Source: Sulfitobacter sp. LCG007 (GTDB taxonomy: Bacteria; Pseudomonadota; Alphaproteobacteria; Rhodobacterales; Rhodobacteraceae). From it: 64,000 nt of DNA. This document shows positions 27,806 through 36,706 of the stretch, in pieces (position 1 is the first letter of the stretch; each line of letters starts with the position of its first letter). Under the pieces are notes generated by a model. The model was not told the origin of the DNA and ran no database searches. It was given only the letters and a program-made list of their open reading frames with translations. Made by a program: the position numbers and the translations under genes. The stretch is taken from positions 558,001-622,000 of the forward strand of contig NZ_CP161805.1 in assembly GCF_040801785.1 (NCBI RefSeq), read 5' to 3'.

Positions 27806-28666
27806 GGCAGCGACGCGCTTCGCCCGGCCGTACTGGTTCGCGAAGAGATAGGTGTTGACGCCCGGCGCCATGGCCGCCGTGACGACGCCGGATCGCATCG
27901 ACGCCTCTGAAAGATCCATCGCCGTGCCGAAAAGCCAGAGCAGGGACGGATGGACCAGAAGCGAGATGAAGCAGACCATCGCGACGGCCTTGATGTCCCC
28001 TTCGGGCCGGTAGCGGGTGAGAACGCCCCCGAGGGCAAACAGGGCTGTCGGCAGCGCGGCCCTGGCAATCAGATCGAGCGCATCCCCGATTACCGCGGGC
28101 ACGGCAAGTCCCGAGAGGTTCACAAGGACGCCCAGCATGATCGAGACAAGGATCGCGTTGCGGAACATCGTCGCCGTCACCGCCTTCGCGGTCGCGAAAT
28201 GCGACGCGCCCCGGTTACGGACGATCTCCATCGCGATGATGCCGACCGCGTAGCAGAAGGGCGCGTGGAACGCGAGGATCATGTAGTTGCCGTCAAGGGC
28301 GTCGGATCCATAGGCGCGTTCGGTGATCGACAGGCCCAACAGGACGGCGTTGGAAAAGAGGCAGCAGAAGCCGATGGCGATGCTGTCCTCGAGATCGCGC
28401 TGAAACAGCGTCCGGGCGCCGAAGAGGCCGAGGAAGAAGCAGATCGCCGCCGCCCCGAAGAAGCCTCCGATCAGGCCGGGGTCGAAGGCGGTCGACAGAT
28501 CGAGCCGCGAGATGGCGCGAAACAGCAGGCAGGGGATCGCGAAGCTCTGGGCGAACCGCAACAGGCCCTCGACCACAGTTTCGGCCATCGCGCCGCGCCA
28601 GACCGCCGCGTATCCGAACCCCAGAACGATGAAGACCGGAAGGATGACATCGAGAAGGGTTTGCAA
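27737..28666 (-). CDS. AEC family transporter (auxin efflux carrier-like)
   Basis: 309 aa from a TTG at 28666 preceded by GAAGAAG. About ten hydrophobic segments; the first reads LLDVILPVFIVLGFGYAAVW and the last near LSFLTAWFWLHVLS. The central motif SIMLGVLVNLSGLAVPAVI and the C-terminal APGVNTYLFANQYG are typical of AEC permeases, many of which export or import small carboxylates. Substrate cannot be told. Same strand as, and 25 bases after, the MBL-fold gene, so probably in the same transcript. Confidence 0.88.
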   Translation of the reverse strand: MQTLLDVILPVFIVLGFGYAAVWRGAMAETVVEGLLRFAQSFAIPCLLFRAISRLDLSTAFDPGLIGGFFGAAAICFFLGLFGARTLFQRDLEDSIAIGFCCLFSNAVLLGLSITERAYGSDALDGNYMILAFHAPFCYAVGIIAMEIVRNRGASHFATAKAVTATMFRNAILVSIMLGVLVNLSGLAVPAVIGDALDLIARAALPTALFALGGVLTRYRPEGDIKAVAMVCFISLLVHPSLLWLFGTAMDLSEASMRSGVVTAAMAPGVNTYLFANQYGRAKRVAASSMLAATGLSFLTAWFWLHVLS

Positions 28667-28691
28667 TTACGTTCTTCTTCGGGAGCGGCGA

Positions 28692-29492
28692 TCAGGGGGC
28701 CGGGACGATCAGGGTAAGGCCGTCGTAGGCGGGCTGGATATGCTCGGCGGTCTCGGCCATCACGGTGTCGTAGTCGAGGTCGATGTGCATGTTGGTCAGG
28801 ATCGCGCGGCGCGGCGCGGCGCGTTCGATCCATTCCAGCGTCTGTGCGAGGTGGCTGTGGGTTGGGTGCGGCTCGCGGCGCAACGCATCCACGATCCAGC
28901 AGTCGAGACCGTCAAGCGCGTCCCATGACTCGTCGTAGATGCCGGCCACATCGGGCAGGTAGGCGATATCTCCGATCCGGAAGCCAAGCGCGTCGATGCC
29001 GCCATGGGCGACGCGGAACGGCCGGAATGTGATCGGCCCTCCGGGGCCGGTGACGCTGACATCGCCGTCGATCAGGTTCATGTCGAGGATCGGCGGATAG
29101 CTCGAGCCTGCCGGCTGCACGAACGCATAGCCGAAGCGGTCGAGAAGGGCGTCCCGGGTGGCGGTATCCGCCCAGACCGGCAGACGGGCGCGCATGTTGT
29201 AGACGATCATGCGCAGATCGTCGATGCCGTGAACATGGTCGGCATGGGAATGGGTATAGATGACCGCGTCGAGCGTGCCGATGTCTGCGTCGAGAAGCTG
29301 CGCGCGCAGGTCCGGCGATGTGTCCACGAGAACCGATGTGACGTCATCGCCATCCACGCGCTGCACGAGGATCGAACAGCGCCGCCGGTTATTCTTCGGG
29401 TTCGCGGGATCGCAGGCGCCCCAGTGGCCGCCGAGTCGGGGCACGCCTCCGGAGGATCCGCAGCCCAGGATGGTGATCCTCAGGTCCGCCAT
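28692..29492 (-). CDS. MBL-fold metallo-hydrolase (PhnP-like)
   Basis: 266 aa. The N-terminus TILGCGSSGGVPRLGGHWGACDP and the cluster CSILVQ match the PhnP/RNase Z-like branch. Zinc ligands are in THSHADHVHGIDDLR, and further ligands appear in YLPDVAGIYDE and ILTNMHIDLDYD. The family includes cyclic phosphodiesterases such as PhnP. No phosphonate genes are nearby, so a general housekeeping phosphodiesterase is more likely. Its ATG overlaps the tatD stop (TGATG). Confidence 0.88.
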   Translation of the reverse strand: MADLRITILGCGSSGGVPRLGGHWGACDPANPKNNRRRCSILVQRVDGDDVTSVLVDTSPDLRAQLLDADIGTLDAVIYTHSHADHVHGIDDLRMIVYNMRARLPVWADTATRDALLDRFGYAFVQPAGSSYPPILDMNLIDGDVSVTGPGGPITFRPFRVAHGGIDALGFRIGDIAYLPDVAGIYDESWDALDGLDCWIVDALRREPHPTHSHLAQTLEWIERAAPRRAILTNMHIDLDYDTVMAETAEHIQPAYDGLTLIVPAP

Positions 29493-30298
29493 CAGGCGGC
29501 GGCCTCGTAGGCTGTCACCCTGGTGAAGAGACGCTCGAAATTCCGCTGTGTCTGCGCCGCGAAGTCGGCATAGTCGAGGCCGAAGGTTTCGGCGGCGCGC
29601 CTCGCGGTGTGAGCGGCATAGGCGGGTTCATTGCGTTTGCCGCGCCTGGGCGGCGGGGCGAGATAGGGACTGTCGGTCTCCACGAGGATCCGATCGATCG
29701 GCGCGGCGGCGAAGATCTCGCGCAGTTCCTGGCTTTTGGGGAAGGCGGTGATGCCCGACATGGAGAGATAGAAGCCGAGATCGAGCGCGGCCCGCGCCAG
29801 CTCTGCCGACGAGGAAAAGCAGTGCATGACGCAGGAATAGGCGCCGTTGCGGAATTCTTCGGCAAGGATGCGGGCCATGTCGGCGTCCGCGTCGCGGGAA
29901 TGGATGACCAGCGGCAGCCCGGTTTCGCGGGCGGCAGCGATATGGCGGCGAAGAGAGACCTGCTGGCGGTCCGCACTTTCGGCGGTGTAATGGTAGTCGA
30001 GGCCGGTTTCACCGATGCCGACCATCTTCGGATGCCGGGCAAGGGCGACGAGCTCGCGGGTTTCGACCAGTGGTGTCTCCGCGACACTCATCGGATGGAC
30101 CCCCGCGGCGTAGAAGACCCTGTGATGCGCCTCGGCAAGCGCGCGCACCTCGGGTTCGCGGTCCAGACGGGTGCAGATCGTCACCATGCGCGTGACGCCC
30201 GCCTCGGCGGCGCGGGCGACAATCTCCGCCACTTCGCCCTCGAAATCGGGGAAGTCGAGATGGCAATGGCTGTCCGTGATCTCGGGTGTGTCGGTCAT
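29492..30298 (-). CDS. tatD: TatD family metal-dependent hydrolase
   Basis: 268 aa. TatD signatures: DSHCHLDFPDFEGE at the N-terminus, GVHPMSVAET, IGETGLDYHYTAES, LPLVIHSRDADAD, HCFSSSAELARAAL and LVETDSPYLAPPPRRGKRNEP. The protein is a TIM-barrel hydrolase, in some species a DNase. It sits between holB and the MBL gene, the standard holB-tatD-MBL order in alphaproteobacteria. Confidence 0.94.
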   Translation of the reverse strand: MTDTPEITDSHCHLDFPDFEGEVAEIVARAAEAGVTRMVTICTRLDREPEVRALAEAHHRVFYAAGVHPMSVAETPLVETRELVALARHPKMVGIGETGLDYHYTAESADRQQVSLRRHIAAARETGLPLVIHSRDADADMARILAEEFRNGAYSCVMHCFSSSAELARAALDLGFYLSMSGITAFPKSQELREIFAAAPIDRILVETDSPYLAPPPRRGKRNEPAYAAHTARRAAETFGLDYADFAAQTQRNFERLFTRVTAYEAAA

Positions 30299-30331
30299 GC
30301 CGGGGCGTAAGGCTCGCGGGGCGGGCCGCGA

Positions 30332-31447
30332 TCAGGCCGCGGCGGTTTTCTGAATCCTGAGCAGGGTATCTAGGACCAGCGCGGCAGGGTCAAGGTTCAC
30401 CGAAAGTCCGTGCTGCGCCCGCGCACCCACCTCCTGCGCGAGATCGGCCCATGCCCGTCCCCGCGCCGGGGATGGCGAAAGGCGCGCCATAACCTGCGCC
30501 TCGCCGGGGGTTGCCTCGGTCGCGGGCGGGGCGCCGGTGGCGCCGGTCCGCGCAAGGCGTGCCAGCGCGAGGTCCAGCAGCGAGAAGAGCAGATCGCGCC
30601 GGGTCTCGCCGCCCCGCGCGGCGGCGGCCTCGGCAAGGCGCAGCCCACGCGCGCGGTCCGCGCGCGGCATCGCCTGCAGAAGCGCGATGATCTCGGCATA
30701 GAGTTTCAGCCCGTCCAGCAGGGAAAGGCGCAGCGCCTCGCCGACCGACCCGGCCGAGAGCTCCGCCAGCGCTTCGGTCGAGGCATCCGGCGCGACCCCT
30801 GCCTGCTCGAAGGCGCGGGCCATGTCCGACGGTCCGAGCGGGCCAAGACGCAGGGTGCGGCACCGCGAGCGGATCGTGGGAAGCAGGCGGGAAGGCTGGT
30901 GGCTGACAAGCAGCAGCGTGGTCCGGGCGGGAGGCTCCTCCAGCATCTTCAGCAGCGCATTGGCGGCCTGCGTGTTCATCTCGTCGGCGGCGTCGACGAT
31001 CACCACCCGTCGCCCCCCGTCAGTCGCCGAAAGCTGGAAGAACTGCCCCAGTGCCCGGATGTCCTTGACCCTTATGTCGGCGCTCAGCCTGTCGCCCTTG
31101 TCGTTGGGCGAGCGTGTCACGGACTTGAGCCCCGGCTCCGAGCCTGCAGCGATCCGATGCGCGACAGGATGATCGGGCGGGACATGCAGCGAGACGGGCG
31201 GCTCGGGAGCGCCGAACAGGCCGTCTTGTTCCGGCTCCGGCGTGGCCAGAAGGAACCGCGCGATGGTCCAGGCCAGCGTCGCCTTGCCGACGCCGCGCGG
31301 GCCGCTCAGCAGCCACGCGTGATGCAGCCGCCCGCCTGTCCAGGCGCCGAGAAACTCCTGCTGCGCGGCATCCTGACCGAAGATTGCCGCAGCCTCGCGC
31401 GGATGCGGCGTGCCCTCGATCCGATCGGGATGCGGCAGCTCGCTCAT
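30332..31447 (-). CDS. holB: DNA polymerase III subunit delta'
   Basis: 371 aa. The clamp-loader AAA+ fold is shown by HHAWLLSGPRGVGKATLAWTIARF (Walker A variant), VVIVDAADEMNTQAANALLKMLEEPPARTTLLLVSHQP with the SRC motif TIRSRCRTLRL. The N-terminus places the enzyme by HPDRIEGTPHPREA. DEMN replaces DEAD/DAMN in the Walker B/sensor region, normal for the ATPase-weak delta' subunit. Its start overlaps the tmk stop by 4 bases. Confidence 0.94.
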   Translation of the reverse strand: MSELPHPDRIEGTPHPREAAAIFGQDAAQQEFLGAWTGGRLHHAWLLSGPRGVGKATLAWTIARFLLATPEPEQDGLFGAPEPPVSLHVPPDHPVAHRIAAGSEPGLKSVTRSPNDKGDRLSADIRVKDIRALGQFFQLSATDGGRRVVIVDAADEMNTQAANALLKMLEEPPARTTLLLVSHQPSRLLPTIRSRCRTLRLGPLGPSDMARAFEQAGVAPDASTEALAELSAGSVGEALRLSLLDGLKLYAEIIALLQAMPRADRARGLRLAEAAAARGGETRRDLLFSLLDLALARLARTGATGAPPATEATPGEAQVMARLSPSPARGRAWADLAQEVGARAQHGLSVNLDPAALVLDTLLRIQKTAAA

Positions 31448-32070
31448 GGGAAATGCGCCTCTACCGCCGCCGCGACGTCGCGTGCGACCTCATCGACGGT
31501 ACGGTTGCCGTCCACCACCCGGAAACGGTCCGAGAACTCCTCTGCCAGATCGAGGAAACCCTTGCGCATCGCGGCCTGCAGACCCTCGCCGAAGGCTTCG
31601 AACCGCTCGTCCGGTGTCCGCCGGGACAGTGCGCGTGACAGACCGGTCGCCGGGTCCATGTCGATGAGGATCGTGAGGTCCGGCTCGCGCCCGATCATCA
31701 GCGCATGCAGCCTGTCCACCGTCGCCCGCAGATCCCCGCGCGAGAGCCCCTGATAGAGCCGTGTGCTGTCCGCGAAGCGATCGCAGAGGACAACCTTGCC
31801 CGCGCTCAAGGCCGGTTCGATCGTGCGTTCGAGGTGATCCCGGCGCGCGGCGGTGAAAAGAAGGATTTCCGTCTCCGCGGACCAGCGGTCCGGATCGCCC
31901 TGCAGCACAAGCGCGCGGATCTCCTCGGCGCCCGGCGATCCCCCGGGTTCGCGGGTCATGACCGCGTCGATGCCGGCGCCCGCCAGATGGTCGCGAAGGC
32001 GCCTGACCTGCGTTGATTTCCCCGACCCGTCAATGCCTTCGAAGGTGATGAACTTGCCTTTCAGGCTCAC
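31444..32070 (-). CDS. tmk: Thymidylate kinase
   Basis: 208 aa, standard length. The P-loop is FEGIDGSGKSTQVRRL; DR(F)ADST (LCDRFADSTRLYQG) and the LID region LSRALSRRTPDERFEA follow. It phosphorylates dTMP to dTDP. It overlaps both neighbours by 4 bases (ATGA), inside dac-tmk-holB. Confidence 0.95.
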   Translation of the reverse strand: MSLKGKFITFEGIDGSGKSTQVRRLRDHLAGAGIDAVMTREPGGSPGAEEIRALVLQGDPDRWSAETEILLFTAARRDHLERTIEPALSAGKVVLCDRFADSTRLYQGLSRGDLRATVDRLHALMIGREPDLTILIDMDPATGLSRALSRRTPDERFEAFGEGLQAAMRKGFLDLAEEFSDRFRVVDGNRTVDEVARDVAAAVEAHFP

Positions 32071-33227
32071 ATCGCAACCTCGGACCCCTGCCGGAGCCGC
32101 TCGAAGAGCACCAGAGCCGCCGTGCTGACCCGTGAAACGAACCCGCCGCGCGGGATGTCGCGGTCGGCCACCAGCGGCAGGCGCATCTCGGGCATTCCTT
32201 CCGGGGTGAAGACCAGTTCCCCCAGCCTGTCGCCCTTCGCGATGGGCGCGGCGACCGGTGCGGTGAAGACGACCTCGGCCTCCACCGGACCCTTCTGCAG
32301 GACCGGCATGAGGATATCGAGGTCATTGGCCGGCACGAGGTTCACGCGCGCTTCCGCCCCCAGCCAGACGTCCGCCTCGGCGATCGTCTCGCCCGCCTTG
32401 GCAAGCGGGCGTTGGGCGAACTGCCGAAAGGCCCAGTTGACGATGGCCTCAGATTCCTCGGCCCGCTGTTTCATGCTGTCGAGCCCGGAGATCACGAAGA
32501 TCACCCGCCGGTCGTCCTGTCTGGCCGACCCGACAAGGCCATAGCCCGCGTCCTGCGTATGCCCGGTCTTCAACCCGTCCACACCGATGCCGAGAGAGAG
32601 CAGGGGATTGCGGTTGGTGTTGTTCTTGGGCGCGCGCCCGTCGAAATTGAATTCGGTCTCGGCGAAGAGCGGGTAGAATTCGGGAAAGTCCTCGATCAGG
32701 TGCCGCGCCAGCAGCGCCAGATCGCGCACCGACATCAGATGTCCGGCCTGGGGCCAGCCATTGGAATTCATCAGCGTCGTGTTGGTCATGCCCAACTGCT
32801 GCGCGCGCTGGGTCATCATTCGCGCGAAGCCCGCCTCGGTACCGTCCGGCGAAAGCGCCTCGGCGATCACGGCGCAGGCGTCGTTGCCCGACAGAACGAT
32901 GATGCCCCTCAGCAGATCCTCGACCCGCACACGATCGGTGGTGTCGAGAAACATCGTCGAACCGCCATAGGACATGGCGTGTTCGGAAACCGGCAGCTGC
33001 TCGTCGAGCGAAAGCCGACCGTCGCGCACTGCCTCGAAGGCGACATAGAGCGTCATCAGTTTCGACATCGATGCGGGGGGCAGCGGCGTGTCGGCATTCT
33101 TCGACAGCAGAACCGTGCCGGTGGTCTGATCGATGACGAAGGCCGCTCTTGCGGATGTGTCAAAGGCGCTCGCGGCCAGCGGCCAGAGAGCGAGAAAGAA
33201 GATGACTGCTGCGGCAATGCGTTTCAC
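32067..33227 (-). CDS. D-alanyl-D-alanine carboxypeptidase (PBP5/6 type)
   Basis: 386 aa. A signal peptide (MKRIAAAVIFFLALWPLAASA) is followed by the penicillin-binding motifs PPASMSKLMTLY (SxxK), LSGNDACAV (SxN) and GLKTGHTQDAGY (KTG). A C-terminal beta domain of about 100 residues ends in a hydrophobic/amphipathic stretch (VSTAALVLFERL) as in membrane-tethered PBP5/6. It trims the terminal D-Ala of peptidoglycan stem peptides in the periplasm. It lies after the SPOR protein and overlaps tmk. Confidence 0.94.
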   Translation of the reverse strand: MKRIAAAVIFFLALWPLAASAFDTSARAAFVIDQTTGTVLLSKNADTPLPPASMSKLMTLYVAFEAVRDGRLSLDEQLPVSEHAMSYGGSTMFLDTTDRVRVEDLLRGIIVLSGNDACAVIAEALSPDGTEAGFARMMTQRAQQLGMTNTTLMNSNGWPQAGHLMSVRDLALLARHLIEDFPEFYPLFAETEFNFDGRAPKNNTNRNPLLSLGIGVDGLKTGHTQDAGYGLVGSARQDDRRVIFVISGLDSMKQRAEESEAIVNWAFRQFAQRPLAKAGETIAEADVWLGAEARVNLVPANDLDILMPVLQKGPVEAEVVFTAPVAAPIAKGDRLGELVFTPEGMPEMRLPLVADRDIPRGGFVSRVSTAALVLFERLRQGSEVAM

Positions 33228-33251
33228 GGGCGCTTAACTCCCATTCGGTTT

Positions 33252-34136
33252 TCAGTTCGAGACGGCATAGGCATCGCTAAAGCCCTGGTTCCTGATCCTG
33301 CTGAGCAGCCTGTCGCGCTCAGCCGCCGAGGCGGCCGGGCCCACGAGCACGCGCCAGAAGGTCTTGCCGCCGGCGGAATGCAGGCGCACCTCGGCCGGCA
33401 TGCCCGCCTTGCGCATCTGCCCGGCGCCACTTTCGGCGTTGCTCTCGACGCTGAAGATGCCGATCTGGACATAGGGCCTGGCGATCGATGAGCTTACCGC
33501 CGCCGTGCGCTGCAGGGGCAGGTCTGACTGGACCGCTTCGCTTGCTGCGGGCGCGCCCTGTGTGGCCGCGACGGCGGCGCCCGGAGCCTCGGCGGCGGGT
33601 TCGAGGGCCGTTTCCGACACCTCGTCCGGGGCAGGGACGCCAGCGGTGGCGCTCGCGGCCACTTCCTCGCGGCGCAGCGCGATGACGCTGAGCGGGACAG
33701 GCGCCCCCGCGAGAACGTCGAGAGAGGTCGCCGCATCGGAGGACAGCTGCAGGATCGGACCCGGCGTCTCGCGCTCGCGCCTGAACAGCGCGCCCACCAC
33801 GGATTTGCCGTTCGACATGTTCCGGATCATCACGCGCTCGGGTTCCTTCACATCGGGATGCGCCACCCAGACCCCGCCAAGCGAGGGCCGTCCGTCCCAC
33901 AGGCCTTCCTCGGTCGCCGAGAAGACTTCGGGCGCCTCCACGTCGCGCTCGACGCCTCCGTCGGCTCCGGAACCAGCAACATCACCCGGACTTCCGGCAG
34001 TCGATCCGAAGCGGTCCTTGATATTGAACGCGCTGCCCCCGTCGCATCCCGCCATCAATGCAGCACCCAGGAGGCAGACCGCAAATCGTGCTCCCGCGAC
34101 CCGCAGCGTTCCAATGGGCCGTGCCCTGCTCATCAT
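33252..34136 (-). CDS. SPOR-domain lipoprotein
   Basis: 294 aa from the first of two adjacent ATGs. The N-terminus CLLGAALMAGCDGG has a lipobox (LMAGC), so it should be an outer- or inner-membrane lipoprotein. A variable Pro/Ala-rich central part is followed by a C-terminal SPOR domain (YVQIGIFSVESNAESGAGQM, VRLHSAGGKTFWRVLVGPA). SPOR domains bind denuded septal peptidoglycan. Its place directly before a D,D-carboxypeptidase gene fits a cell-wall role. First gene of the minus-strand run down to the AEC gene. Confidence 0.88.
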   Translation of the reverse strand: MMSRARPIGTLRVAGARFAVCLLGAALMAGCDGGSAFNIKDRFGSTAGSPGDVAGSGADGGVERDVEAPEVFSATEEGLWDGRPSLGGVWVAHPDVKEPERVMIRNMSNGKSVVGALFRRERETPGPILQLSSDAATSLDVLAGAPVPLSVIALRREEVAASATAGVPAPDEVSETALEPAAEAPGAAVAATQGAPAASEAVQSDLPLQRTAAVSSSIARPYVQIGIFSVESNAESGAGQMRKAGMPAEVRLHSAGGKTFWRVLVGPAASAAERDRLLSRIRNQGFSDAYAVSN

Positions 34137-34316
34137 ACCCCGATCCTTGCCTCTGCCGCGCCGGACGACCCCCTCGCGGGGGGTTCTTGCGCGGCAGTCT
34201 AACCCCGCTTGGGTTTCGAGGAAAGACGGACAGGGCGGCTTCGGCGAAAAAGGCCTCTGGCAAGCTGAATTCCCGGCTTTCAGAATCGTCGAAGCGGCAC
34301 TAGGAGGGGCGAACCC

Positions 34317-34406
34317 GGAGGAGTGGCAGAGTGGTCGATTGCACCGGTCTTGAAAACCGGCGTGCGTGAGAGCGTACCGTGGGTTCGAATCCCACCTCCT
34401 CCGCCA
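34317..34406 (+). tRNA. tRNA-Ser (anticodon TGA)
   Basis: 90 bases with encoded CCA. The acceptor GGAGGAG pairs with CTCCTCC, the anticodon stem-loop is CCGGT-CTTGAAA-ACCGG with anticodon TGA, there is a long variable arm (CGTGCGTGAGAGCGTACC), and the T arm is GTGGGTTCGAATCCCAC. Its 3' end is the left attachment site of the island that follows. Confidence 0.97.
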
Positions 34407-34407
34407 T
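34393..34407 (+). repeat. attL core (15-bp direct repeat with 51548-51562)
   Basis: CACCTCCTCCGCCAT, the last 14 bases of tRNA-Ser plus one. The identical copy at 51548-51562 is the only other one noticed in the window. Confidence 0.85.
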
Positions 34408-34493
34408 AAGATCTTGTGTCGAGAATTATTTTCCCAACTATATCAAGTCTTTGTCCTGAAAGCCTACTTTAACCTGCCTGCTGCCGCCTTGTA

Positions 34494-34529
34494 TTGCTAC
34501 ACATTTTGCCCCACATTTTGCTCCTTTGA
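34494..34529 (+). repeat. Three 12-bp tandem repeats, probable integrase arm sites (left)
   Basis: TTGCTACACATT, TTGCCCCACATT and TTGCTCCTTTGA follow each other without a gap. The same TGCTAC-led 12-bp unit recurs three times at the right end of the island. They lie 87 bases inside the core repeat and just before the integrase start, as arm-type binding sites do. Confidence 0.65.
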
Positions 34530-34550
34530 TGGACTGACGTGGAGCGGCTG

Positions 34551-35837
34551 ATGGCGGTGATGTTGCGTGGAACCACCTGGAATTTGCGCAAGCGCGTGCC
34601 TGCCCGGTATGCCACGGTCGAAACCCGCAAGGAGCTTTGGCTAAGCCTTCATACAGATTCGAAAGCCGAAGCAGAGGCCAAGGCGCCCGCGATCTGGCGC
34701 ACGCAGATTGACGCTTGGGAAGCGCGTCTGGCAGGTGCATCGGAAGACGCCGAAAAGCGATTTCAGGCAGCTCAGGATCTGGCGGGGAAGCGAGGTTTTT
34801 CCTGGTTGCCCTTGGCCGATGTGACGCACCTGCCGCGCGCAGATCTGCTGAAGCGGATTGAGGCCATCCCTGCCCATAGTCAGCAGCCGGACCGCCAGGA
34901 GGCCGCGGCGATGCTGGGGGCAGTGCCCGCGCCAGAGATCACGGTGTCGCGTGCAGTTGAGCACTACTGGAGCCTGACGCGTGACCGGGTGGCTGATAAA
35001 AGTCCAGATCAGTTGCGTCGCTGGCGCAATCCCCGCATCAAGGCCGCAAGGAATTTCATCACCTTGCTTGGCGACAAACCCATTTCGGCGATCTCAGGCG
35101 AGGACATGCTGGCCTTTCGGGGCTGGTGGCTGGACCGCATCGACGACGAGGGGCTCAGCGCGAATTCCGCCAACAAGGACCTGATCCATCTGGGAGACAT
35201 CCTCAAGACCGTCAACAGGATGAAACGTCTTGGACTGGTCCTGCCACTTGGGGACCTTGCCCTGAAGGAAGGCAAGGCGCGTCCGCGACTGCCGTTTTCG
35301 TCTGCCTGGATACGAGAACGCCTTCTTGCTCCAGGAGCGCTGGATGGGCTCAACGCCCAGGCTCGGGCGATTTTTCTGCTCATGATCAATACCGGCGCGC
35401 GCCCGAGTGAATTGGCCGCGTTGAGTGCCGGAGCGATTCATCTTCAGGCGAATACACCCCACATCGAGATCATCGGCGAAAACCGACAACTCAAGAGCGT
35501 CAATGCAGAGCGCAAGATTCCGGTTCTGGGCGTGTCTCTCGATGCGCTTCGTGGATTCCCGGAGGGCTTTGATCGGTATCGCACGAATTCCGCATCCCTG
35601 AGTGCGACGGTCAACAAGTTCCTGAAGGAAAACGGTCTCAAGGAAACGGACGGTCACACGATGTACGGGCTGCGCCACGCGTTCGAAGATCGCATGCTCG
35701 AGGCCCGTATCGACGAGCGGATCCGTCGTGACCTTATGGGGCACGCGCTTGAGGCAGGCCGAGGCGCGCGGCCATCGCGATGTGATTGCGCTCGGTGCGT
35801 CCGCTGGACAGGTGCGGGGTCAAGATCCAGCCGCTGA
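34551..35837 (+). pseudogene. Tyrosine recombinase (integrase), C-terminus lost
   Basis: 428 codons from the ATG at 34551 (GGAG upstream); a GTG at 34539 is also in frame. The N-terminal part resembles the DUF6538-type arm-binding region (MLRGTTWNLRKRVPARYATV). The catalytic domain shows the first Arg in MINTGARPSELAAL, the His-x-x-Arg box as YGLRHAFEDRM, and LMGHAL with the late His. A real integrase continues from there to a Tyr about ten residues on. Here the sequence turns at about 35750 into a Cys/Arg-rich tail that is the antisense of the relaxase fragment, so the nucleophile is missing. It was probably the enzyme that brought the island into tRNA-Ser. Confidence 0.85.
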
Positions 35838-36168
35838 AGGACTGCCGCGACACTGCAATATGGACGTGGTCGCAGTTTCCGTCGCGATGGCGCACGGCGA
35901 TCCAGGCGGATCTGAGTGGATCGATCCCCATCAGCCGCAACTGAAAGGCTGCGATCAGGCGCCATTGGGCACGGCTTGCCTGGATCCCTTCCGGCAAAGA
36001 CAGCGTGATATGCAGGTAACCCGCAGCAGCTGCGATGCGCTCGAACCGTTGGCGCAAATCATGGCGCCCGGTCCTGGGGACGGTGCCGCCGATCAGCTCT
36101 GAGCCGTCACGCAGGTCATAGCCGTCAATGAAATCAGCGGTATCGTGGCGGACAGTATAGGCGCGCAT
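35734..36168 (-). pseudogene. Relaxase/mobilisation nuclease, N-terminal fragment
   Basis: 144 codons, of which the last few read antisense into the integrase end. The N-terminus MRAYTVRHDTADFIDGYDL has no family hit in memory, but LHITLSLPEG followed about 35 residues later by AVRHRDGNCDHVHIAVSR is the pattern of MobA/VirD2-type relaxases with the H-x-H metal site (DHVHI). A full relaxase would continue for hundreds of residues; here it stops at the recombination junction. Its ATG overlaps the stop of a small same-strand frame (TGATG), as mobC-mobA pairs do. Confidence 0.7.
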
Positions 36169-36330
36169 CAGCGGTCCTCCCGACGCATCAGAAAAATGAT
36201 CTCGTCAATCTGTCGGGCGATATGACCGAGGCGTCGTGCGGGGGCGTGATCAAGCCGATTGAGGGCAAGGCCGATGCGCCCAGAGGTTGTCAGGCGCGTG
36301 ATGGAGGAGTGGCTGGCAGCCCAGGGGAAG
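36168..36330 (-). pseudogene. MobC-like accessory fragment
   Basis: The minus strand reads TTSGRIGLALNRLDHAPARR, then LGHIARQIDEIIFLMRREDR and a stop at 36168-36170 that overlaps the relaxase start. The length, position and the helical RQIDEIIFLMR tail suit the C-terminus of a plasmid mobilisation MobC-type protein. The upstream half is missing or unrecognisable, so the assignment rests mainly on context. Confidence 0.4.
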
Positions 36331-36706
36331 AACAAAACTGCAGGGTAACGCTCGGGTTTCGGCCGATTGTGCTGAAAAAGTCCCTGAAGCTCTCGAAGCT
36401 CCCTGAAATGCGGAAAAGTGCTCTCAGCTCGCGCGCCAAGCGACGTTTCTTCGCCTGCCGTGTGGCCATTTCAGAATGTCTTCCTGAAAACTCACCTGCA
36501 AAGCGTCGTAGCCGAGTTTTTCAACAGCATGGGCGGAAAGCAGATGGGGTGGATGGCTCCCGCTGCCGGCGTCGCAATGCGCCATAGTGCAGGTGTCAGA
36601 ATCTGCGATTGAGAGGAGCCACCCCATGCAGGTTACCACTGTCGGCCTCGACCTGGCCAAGAACATCTTCCACGTCCACGGAGTTTCCGCGATTACCTCG
36701 GCATGA
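36331..36706 (+). pseudogene. IS110-family remnant (left end and first codons of transposase)
   Basis: From 36626, after GAGAGGAG, the frame begins MQVTTVGLDLAKNIFHVHGV, the unmistakable start of an IS110-family DEDD transposase. It ends after 26 codons at a stop where unrelated, AT-richer sequence begins. The roughly 90 bases before the ATG (GATGGCTCCCGCTGCC and following) are probably its left end. Further left, 36360-36530 has stretches such as GCTGAAAAAGTC and GAGTTTTTCAACA that look like the ends of another insertion sequence, not assignable. Confidence 0.7.

Noticed and set aside
34168-34186. CCCCC/GGGGG hairpin upstream of the SPOR gene as a terminator
   Set aside because: It lies upstream of a minus-strand gene with no plus-strand gene to terminate, and its T run is short; function unclear.
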